From assembly GCA_020736575.1 (NCBI GenBank), contig JAGPYM010000017.1, positions 434,001-498,000 on the forward strand: DNA of 64,000 bases, given 5' to 3'. Both the position numbers and the translations under genes were made by a program. This DNA comes from Thelonectria olida. Its lineage: Eukaryota; Ascomycota; Sordariomycetes; Hypocreales; Nectriaceae. The notes beneath the pieces were generated by a model. The model was not told the DNA's origin. It worked only from the letters and a program-made list of their open reading frames with translations, and made no database searches. Position 1 is the stretch's first letter, and each line of letters starts with the position of its first letter. Shown one piece after another: positions 57,376-64,000 of this stretch.

Positions 57376-58794
57376 TTAGACTGTCAGTTTCCTCTCCTCC
57401 TGGGAATAGTGATCCGCCACCAAAAACGCAAGCTCCAGAGCCTGTCGTTCGTTCAGCCGCGGGTCGCAGAAACTGGTGTAGTTGGTCGACAAGTCATCCT
57501 CGTCCAAGCCCTCGCTGCCGCCCAGGCACTCAGTCACCGCGTCGCCAGTAAGTTCGAGGTGCACGCCGCCCAGGTAGCTGCCCTCCTCCTTGTGGATGGC
57601 CAGTGTCTCCTGTAGCTCCTTGAAGATGTCGCCGAAGCGCCGCGTCTTGATTCCCGCAGGCGTGGACAGAGTGTTGCCGTGCATGGGGTCGCATTGCCAG
57701 ACGACGCAGCGGCGATACTCGGAGTCTTCGACGGCGCGGATGTGCTGCGGGAGGAGGTCGCGCACTTTTGCGGCGCCGTAGCGCGTGATGAGGGTGATCT
57801 TGCCGGGTTCGCATGAGGGGTTCAGTGTGCGCAGGAGATCAAGCAGGTCCGTGGTAGGCGTCGTGGGGCCGACTTTGATACCGATGGGGTTTGCGATGCC
57901 GCGGAAGAACTCGACGTGTGCGTGGTCGAGCTGTCGCGTGCGGTCGCCGATCCAGATGAAGTGCGCCGAAGTGTTGTAGTACTCCTTGCCGTCTGCGTCG
58001 GCGGGCATCGGGCTGTAACGACCTTCGGCGGCAGGCTTCTCCAGGAGTCGGGTGAGGGCTTGCTCGTATTCGAGGAGGAGGCCCTCGTGGCTGGTGAAGA
58101 ACTCTACAGACTCGATCTCGCCAGGGCGCGAGTTGATTGTCCGCAGCAAGCGCAGGGTTTGCTGGATGCTCGAGGCGATGGTCGAGTACTTGGCCTTGAG
58201 AGCTGGGTCGCGAACGTGGCCGAGGCCCCAATCGAGCGGCCGGTGAAGATCAGCAATGCCAGAGGCGAGGGAGGCGCGGATGAAGTTGAGGGTGGCGGCG
58301 GAGTGGTGGTAGGCCTTGACGAGGCGGTTAGGGTCAATCTCACGGTCCTCGACACGGAAGCCGTTGAGAATGTCTCCTCTAAAGCTGGGCAGCTCTTTGC
58401 CGTCGACCATCTCGGTAGGACTAGATCTCGGCTTGGCATATTGTCCAGCCATGCGACCAATGCGCACAATGGGCTTGTTCATGCCCCAGAGGAGAACCAA
58501 GCTCATCTGCAAAAGCAGCTTCATCTTCGACTCAATGGGGCCCTGTTGGCAGTAGTCAAACAGCTCTGCGCAGTCGCCGCCCTGGAGGAGGAATTTGTTT
58601 CCTTGGGCGACGTCGCGGAGATGGGCCTTGAGGGCGACAATCTCGTTGGGGTGGACGAGGGGCGGGAGACGAGTGAGCTCTCCGACGGCCGTGGCCAGTT
58701 TCTCCGGATCTTCGTAGGGAGGAGACTGCTTGATGGGCTTTGCGCGCCAGGAATTGAGCTCCCAGCGCTCGGGTGGTGAGGTGGAAGAAGCCAT
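57376..58794 (-). CDS. 3-deoxy-D-arabino-heptulosonate-7-phosphate synthase, class II
   Basis: Condenses phosphoenolpyruvate and erythrose 4-phosphate, the first step of the shikimate pathway to aromatic amino acids. Single exon, 472 residues, full length for class II (plant/bacterial type). Motifs are WRAKPIKQSPPYEDPEKL, LPPLVHPNEI, FLLQGGDCAELFDYC, MNKPIVRIGRMAGQYAKPRS, SHEGLLLEYEQALTR, HFIWIGDRTRQLDHAHVEFF, NPIGIKVGPTT, VWQCDPMHGNT and GGVHLELTGDAVTECLGGS. Metal- and substrate-binding residues in these blocks are present. The start is the ATG of MASSTSPPERWELNSWRAKP; the longer open frame upstream looks like leader. It is one of only three intronless genes here and has strongly GC-ending codons. 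Yeast uses class I enzymes only, while many moulds have both classes. Confidence 0.96.
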   Translation of the reverse strand: MASSTSPPERWELNSWRAKPIKQSPPYEDPEKLATAVGELTRLPPLVHPNEIVALKAHLRDVAQGNKFLLQGGDCAELFDYCQQGPIESKMKLLLQMSLVLLWGMNKPIVRIGRMAGQYAKPRSSPTEMVDGKELPSFRGDILNGFRVEDREIDPNRLVKAYHHSAATLNFIRASLASGIADLHRPLDWGLGHVRDPALKAKYSTIASSIQQTLRLLRTINSRPGEIESVEFFTSHEGLLLEYEQALTRLLEKPAAEGRYSPMPADADGKEYYNTSAHFIWIGDRTRQLDHAHVEFFRGIANPIGIKVGPTTPTTDLLDLLRTLNPSCEPGKITLITRYGAAKVRDLLPQHIRAVEDSEYRRCVVWQCDPMHGNTLSTPAGIKTRRFGDIFKELQETLAIHKEEGSYLGGVHLELTGDAVTECLGGSEGLDEDDLSTNYTSFCDPRLNERQALELAFLVADHYSQEERKLTV

Positions 58795-59469
58795 GGCTGA
58801 AGGGAGTGTGAGGTGGTCGCGGAGTGAGCTGCGTATCGTACCGTTGCTCGATAACAGCAAGAAAGAAATGCGAGCAATATGCAAGGGGAAGAGAAGACTG
58901 AGGTGGAAGCCGAAAATGGGGTGATTCAAGAGGAAAAGGATACGTGGTGAAGTTATGAGTGAGTCACGGCGAACAAAGAAGCTTTCAGTTGAAGCCCTTG
59001 CATAAGGTGAGTCGGTCGGTACATGTATGAATTTTATCCAATGGATGTGACATGACATCAATTGGCGAATCAAGAGCCGACGGTAGGCGCAGGGGGACGG
59101 ATTTGTGGCTGGTGGCTGTTTGTGTGTGGCGGCCTCGTTTGCATTGTTCAGTCAAACAGTTTGAGAAGAGGATCGATGTGGAAGAAGTATTCGTTGTCTA
59201 ATACACACATTTGCGAGATGCAATTGTAGTTCAGTGGTGGTGGACTTCTCGTTGAGCATGCACATCTCGGTAAGGGAGTTACCCTGCACCAGAACCTCTG
59301 CATAAAAAAAAAGTTCTACCTGCAGCCCCCATCTCGACCCCTCCATCCACAACAGCCAGCCCCTCCACCCCACTTCAAACAGCTTCAAGGTCCAGCAACC
59401 TCACCTCTCCACACGTCGACTCGACTTCACCACCACCACCAGACTCCTAGTCTAAAAACACTGGACACA
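58795..59469. promoter_or_regulatory. Divergent promoter of DAHP synthase and the HYPK-like gene
   Basis: 675 bp between two outward-facing start codons. No specific element is called. Confidence 0.5.
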
Positions 59470-59793
59470 ATGGCTGCCGAAGACGAACCCCAAACCACCG
59501 CAAAGTCCGCCGAGGACCGCAAGGCCGCCTCTGCCCTGGCCAGCCTCGACGCCGACGAATCCGCGGGCTCGCACAACGTCGACGCCGACGCCGTCAACAA
59601 AGCCATGAAGACCCTCGGCGGCTCGTCCTCCGCGCCCAAGCCCGCCTCCGCCTCCAAGAACGTCAAGGTCGACCCCGCCGACGTCGCCCTCCTCGTCGAC
59701 GAGCTCGACCTGCCCAAGCCCAAGGCCACCGAGCTGCTCAAGAGCCACGAGGGGGACGCCGTCAAGGCCATGCGGGCATATGTCAACGCCTAG
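59470..59793 (+). CDS. HYPK-like UBA-domain protein, NatA regulator
   Basis: Single exon, 107 residues. A disordered acidic N-terminus and a short helix (DADAVNKAMKTLGG) precede a C-terminal UBA-like domain: VKVDPADVALLVDELDLPKPKATELLKSHEGDAVKAMRAYVNA. This is the HYPK pattern. HYPK binds and regulates the ribosome-associated N-terminal acetyltransferase NatA (Naa10/Naa15). The nascent polypeptide-associated complex alpha subunit has a similar UBA, but there is no NAC domain here. Confidence 0.88.
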   Translation: MAAEDEPQTTAKSAEDRKAASALASLDADESAGSHNVDADAVNKAMKTLGGSSSAPKPASASKNVKVDPADVALLVDELDLPKPKATELLKSHEGDAVKAMRAYVNA

Positions 59794-60429
59794 AGCGCGC
59801 CAGCTTACTCGAACATGAACGCAACGGGGGGCGCCAAGGCTCATGCGAGGCACGTGGACTTGGCCGGGACGGATGTGTGTCCATGTTGTCGACACGAGCG
59901 CGTACCAAACTCTTGGTTGAACCAGTACGTCGACACAAAGGAACATGGCGCGCACGACTGTTTTCATACAGCAAGATCAGACATACGCTGGGCATGAGAT
60001 GTGCAATAGTTATGTCAAAGACGACTGTCGAATATGGAGGACTACTGTACAACACTACGGCGATGGGCTAAATCTTCAAGATGGATAGTCTCATGGAAGG
60101 ACACAACAAATGCGAACAATTCTCAACCATCACTTTGGCAGCACTTTGGCAAACTGTCAACTCTTAAACTACCCATATGGGCCATTAAAATTGACTTATG
60201 AGCGATCTTTCTGGATTCGCAGTCTCACTGTCCATAAAACCTCAAAACCAACCGCCTGATAACGCCATGAACCAAGAGTCCTGTGCCCCCGTTCCCTAGA
60301 TATCCAGTGCCTGAACAAGTGTTTGCTTCATGTTCATCCGGCCAGGTCCGAAACAAAAAACCACCCTCCAATCCGAAATGCAAATCCGTATACATTTATG
60401 AGTACTTCCTTCAAATGCCTTGATGGCGC
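59794..60429. other. Convergent intergenic region
   Basis: 3' UTRs of the HYPK-like and BRCT genes. No other feature seen. Confidence 0.6.
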
Positions 60430-63400
60430 CTATTTCCAGGCGCGGGCCAGAGGGCTGCCAATCTTAGGAGCAAATTGAAGGCTCTTACGGCGCGCCGCCA
60501 TGAGTCTAAGGAGCACATGCTCATCCTTCTCAGGGCTCAGAGAGCCAGCACCCAGCTCCTGATACCCATTTCGCTTGGGTGGGCAGGTTCGCGTGAAAAG
60601 ATTCTCCTTGGTAGGGGAATCGTCTAGATCGTCCTCGTCAGGACCCGAGGGAGTCTCCGGTGCAAGGTTGGCGGCATATCGTGCAATAGCCTCCGGAGCA
60701 GGTGTCTTTGGGACCGGAGTGAGCATGAGGTTGGACCAATCCGGGTCATCCTCCATCTCATCATCAAGCCGGTCTGAAGGGGTAAATTCCCACGTGGCAC
60801 TCTCACGTCGGTTTCTGGGAGTGGTGGGGGCGCCGAAAGAAACACTTCGAGAAGAACCCTTGGTAGGGCTGCTGACGAGAGTGCCGTTCATATTGGCCAA
60901 GGCCTTGGGCTCCATACTCTTGCGGCGGCGAGCACCACCCCGGGGCATGACCTTGGTGTCGATATAGTAAGGAGCCTCTTCAAGCCACTCATTCTCACGT
61001 TCACAGCTATTGACGTTAGTTATGATAGAGATACAAGATGGATAGTCACTTACTCAAGCACCCAGCTGACACCGACACATTGGACGATGCCATTGGTTTG
61101 GCGAACCTTCTCGAGAGTTCGCTTGCCGCCATCCTTGTACACAACATGTGTGATTCCGACCTTACTGGATGAGTCTCCGGCACCGGCAGGGTTCCAAGTC
61201 CAAGACTTTAGACACTTGGCTCCCATCTGGGTGAGGAGCTCTACAAAGATGCTGCTGGCGTCGGCACCTTCGCTGGTATGAACATCGACGAAAACGACGG
61301 CTCCACGAAGCAGAGCCGGGTCGACGTCTCTCCGAGGAGTGCGTGCCGGCGTGCCCATGGACGACCAGAGGTCAGCCTTGGATGGCGTGACGGGATTCGG
61401 CGTGGCAGGAGTAGAAGCAAGCTCCACATTAGTGATGGGCAAACTCTTCCTGTCCTTCATGGGAGAGTATGAAATGACAGTTGCACTTCTGCTGGGTCCA
61501 GTAGGGCGCTTGGGGGCAACACGGGAAGCAGTGAAGCTACGCTTCTTGAGAGGGCTCGGGGTGGAGTCATCAGCAGGCTTCAAGGGAACCTTGGTCGTAG
61601 TGTTGAAACGCTTCATGACGGGACGAACGGGAGTGACGGGGGCGTTAGAGTGGGAGTTGGTCATGGCAGGATCAACTGGAAGGTCGTTCTCATCACCGTA
61701 CTCCTGGCTGGCCTCAGAGAGAGTGTCATCAAAGGGGTCACTGGCAACATTCTCGAGCATCTCCGACTCCATCAAAGACATCTCGTTGGCCTCATGAGCC
61801 AAAGCAACGTCCTCCTCAGTAACCATGACGTCGTCAAAATAAGGGTCCTCCACTTCAGGCGCCTGGTTCTCCGAAGCGGCCTCGGCGTTGAGACGAACAG
61901 TCATCTCATCGTCAAAGAAGTGGGCAGATGCTCGGATAGATGGCGTCAATGTCTGCTCTGGGAGGGCAGGCGACTTGGCCTGTTTAGAGGAAGCAAGAGG
62001 AGCCATTTTGATCGGGCTTGCTGCTGACCAAGAACCGAATCGCTCGGCCAGAGCCGTGAAGCCACCCAAAGCCGCCACAGACGTCTTGGCTTGAGTGTTT
62101 TGGGTCTTGGGTGTTTTTTGGGCAGCAGGGGTAGGTGTGAGAAGAACTGCCTTAGGGAGAGGCTCCATCTCATCCTCAGAATCAGATTCCATGTTCTGGT
62201 AAGGATTCAGATCCTTCTGCCTGAGCTGGTATCCGGGGTTCTCAGTTTGACTAGGTGACTGAGATGGAGTATGACTAGCAGACTCTGGCTCCTCGATATC
62301 TTCGACGGCCATGGCGTCCTCCTCGGCGACAACTTCGACAGGCTCGTCCATGACCTGCTCCACGACCTCGACCACATCCTCGGAAACGTCGTCTGGAGTA
62401 GGTACCTCACCCTGTTGCTCGCTAGGTGTGTCAACAATGCCCATGTCCTTCTTCCAGGCAGGATCATCATGGCGGGATAGAACAGCAGAAAGACGACCAG
62501 GGAATTGCAGGCTCTCCATGGGCTCGGTGAAAGGATCTTCGAGGGTCTCTTCAGACTGATCTTCCATCATGAGTTTGTCTGATGGTCGAGTAGTGTTTGA
62601 GAGAACGAGTGGTTTCATGATGGGCAGGTCTTCAAAGACGGCAGCATCGCGTTGTCGTGGCTCAGTGAGGGGCGCCATCCCGGGGAAAGCTCGTTTAGCT
62701 GGTGATAGTAGCAACGAAGCTTTCATTGCTGACTGTGTGTGTTGAGTGGTGGAGGGGTTGCCAAAGTTCAAACCCTTGATGGGGGATGGCGGTCGCTTTG
62801 CGGCTGATTGCATTAGGGACGCCTTGAAAGAAGAGACATTACCACCTTCGGTCACATTTCCTGTTGACTTCATGGTAGAGCCTGGCAATGGCACAGGGCC
62901 AATTCGTCGCGCAGGTGACTTCATCGTGTCCTTGGGTGGAGACGAGGGTAGCCTGCGAGCAGGAGAAGCCAAGGCGGCGCCGATAATGTCTGGAGGATTC
63001 AGCACAGTGTTGACCGTGGTTGTCTCTTGCACCTCCTCCTCAAGTGGTGCTGGTTCTGTATTCTTCGCGGTTGGGGGCTTGATCGGGTGCTTCTTCATGG
63101 GCTTCACAGGGGTCGAATCGCCTGCGAGCTCATCTTCTGAGTCATCCTTTGAAACGGGCATCTGGGTCATCTTCTTAGGACTTAGGGGCTTCTTGTCGGT
63201 CGTTGCGGTTCTTACCGCGGCTCTGGTTGTTCGAGTTCCGACGGCACCACCGCGCTTGGCTGGCCGGCCCCGTAGGCCGGTTCGAGCAGGTTCCTTGGCC
63301 TCAATGGCAGGTTCAATGTTCTCCTTGTCAGGTTCTTGGAACTTGACAGACTTCTTGGGTGCAGTCCTTGTGGTGGCGGTTGTTCTCGTTGACGTTGTGG

Positions 63401-63821
63401 TAGGTCGGGTTCTGGTGGTCTTCTTGGCAGGCTCGGTGGCCGGCTCAACGGCCGTAGCTGCTGCGGCCGCCTTTCTGGGCCGCCCCCGCGTGGGTTTGGC
63501 AAATGCAGGTTCTTCCTTGGGAGCTTCTGAAGCAGGTTTTCTTACAGCGCGGGTGCGAGTCGTCTTTGGGGCCTCAGCCTCTGCAGGCTCCTCGGCCTTT
63601 TTGGGTCGGCCTCGCGGCCTTCTGCTGACTGGGACTTCGCGTTGGTCTTCATCCTCTTCATTCTCATCCGCTCTTGTCTTTCTCTTGGCGGCGGTGCTGG
63701 CTGTGCTGGCTGTCGCGCTCCTTGCTCTGGCGGCAGCTGTGATGATCTTTGTGTTCTTAACGCCCTCGGAGGCCTTGGCGGCGGCTCGGGCACGCGTCAT
63801 CCTCTTGGGTGGTGATTCCAT
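60430..63821 (-). CDS. Nuclear protein with N-terminal AT-hooks and a C-terminal BRCT domain
   Basis: Exons 61054-63821 and 60430-61006 (47-nt intron) give 1114 residues. The basic N-terminus carries at least four AT-hook-like cores (RRPRGRPKK, TRGRPRKA, GLRGRPAKRGG and related) that bind the minor groove of AT-rich DNA. A long Ser/Pro-rich disordered region has many SP/TP sites and repeated SPxK/SPAR elements. The BRCT domain (about 838-940) reads LLRGAVVFVDVHTSEGADAS, FVELLTQMGAKCLKSWTW, GITHVVYKDGGKRTLEKVRQ and VGVSWVLDCERENEWLEEAPYYI with the conserved Trp; it crosses the intron. About 170 residues with TP/SP sites follow. The single C-terminal BRCT and layout recall microcephalin-type or checkpoint/chromosome proteins, but I cannot name an orthologue. 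It starts at the ATG of MESPPKRMTRARAAAK. Confidence 0.88.
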
Positions 63822-64000
63822 GGTGGATGATTGTTGTGAAGTTTGCTGTGTAGGTGGTATTGTCGGTTAGTAGAAAGATGGTCGGATAGAATTCAGTGTT
63901 TATTCATTGCGATGTGATGTTGAGGGGAGTGAGGGCCTTGACCGTGGTTTTTGGGCAGGTGCCATTGTTGTTCTTTCCCGTTTGTTGCCCGGCAACAGGC
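63822..64000. other. Upstream region of the AT-hook/BRCT gene, cut by the window edge
   Basis: 179 nt of presumed leader and promoter. Nothing else seen. Confidence 0.5.

Noticed and set aside
57916..58779. 287-codon plus-strand ORF
   Set aside because: Antisense shadow of the GC-rich DAHP synthase gene.
59220..59300. Sequence with a tRNA A-box-like string (TAGTTCAGTGGTGG)
   Set aside because: No B-box (GGTTCGANNCC) follows at the right distance and no cloverleaf stem pairs.
62746..63870. 374-codon plus-strand ORF
   Set aside because: Antisense shadow of the AT-hook/BRCT gene; it is rich in Val, Ala, Gly and Ser because of the opposite-strand codons and has no family features.

Overview
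The window looks like nuclear DNA of a filamentous ascomycete (Pezizomycotina, most likely Sordariomycetes). Genes lie on both strands. They carry small introns, mostly 46-85 nt, with GT(A/G)AGT-like donors, CTAAC/CTGAC branch points and YAG acceptors. Intergenic gaps run from a few hundred bases to about 4 kb. The families are typical fungal ones: Zn2Cys6 regulator, Ric8, Rif1, xylose reductase, sterol glucosyltransferase. I see no tRNA, rRNA, CRISPR array, transposon or prophage. I rebuilt gene models by hand from splice signals and protein continuity, so exon edges are predictions.

Left part (1-16 kb): 3'-truncated sterol glucosyltransferase (-), Sec61-beta (-), PSR/SCP-like HAD phosphatase (-) with a predicted 5'-UTR intron, a gene-poor 4-kb stretch, a peroxisomal ABCD half-transporter (+) and a single-pass membrane protein of unknown function (+). 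Middle (16-40 kb): divergent protein kinase with a long disordered tail (-), D-xylose reductase (+), PP1 regulator Sds22 (-), membrane-anchored alpha/beta hydrolase (+), BTB/POZ protein (+), PCI-domain Csn12/PCID2 (-) divergent from ribosomal protein eL20 (+), a Zn2Cys6 regulator (-) divergent from a GNAT acetyltransferase (+) and a DUF1772 protein (+), and a small chromodomain/AT-hook protein (-). Right part (40-64 kb): Ric8 (-) divergent from Rif1 (+), a second gene-poor 4.3-kb stretch, an MFS sugar transporter (+), glucose-6-phosphate 1-epimerase (+), class II DAHP synthase (-) divergent from an HYPK-like UBA protein (+), and an AT-hook/BRCT nuclear protein (-).

Most genes are unrelated housekeeping neighbours. 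Three themes recur. Sugar use: xylose reductase, sugar porter and G6P epimerase. PP1 biology: Sds22, and Rif1 with docking motifs. Chromatin: chromodomain protein, Rif1 and AT-hook/BRCT protein. The most interesting leads are: (i) a cluster of AGTCCG-core sites shared by the promoters of the regulator-GNAT-DUF1772 group; (ii) an apparent one-base frameshift in a C5 run of rif1; (iii) a GC-AG intron and two PPxY motifs in the sterol glucosyltransferase; (iv) a kinase-like protein with DFS in place of DFG. I found no clearly new large system such as a defence island or an obvious biosynthetic cluster.
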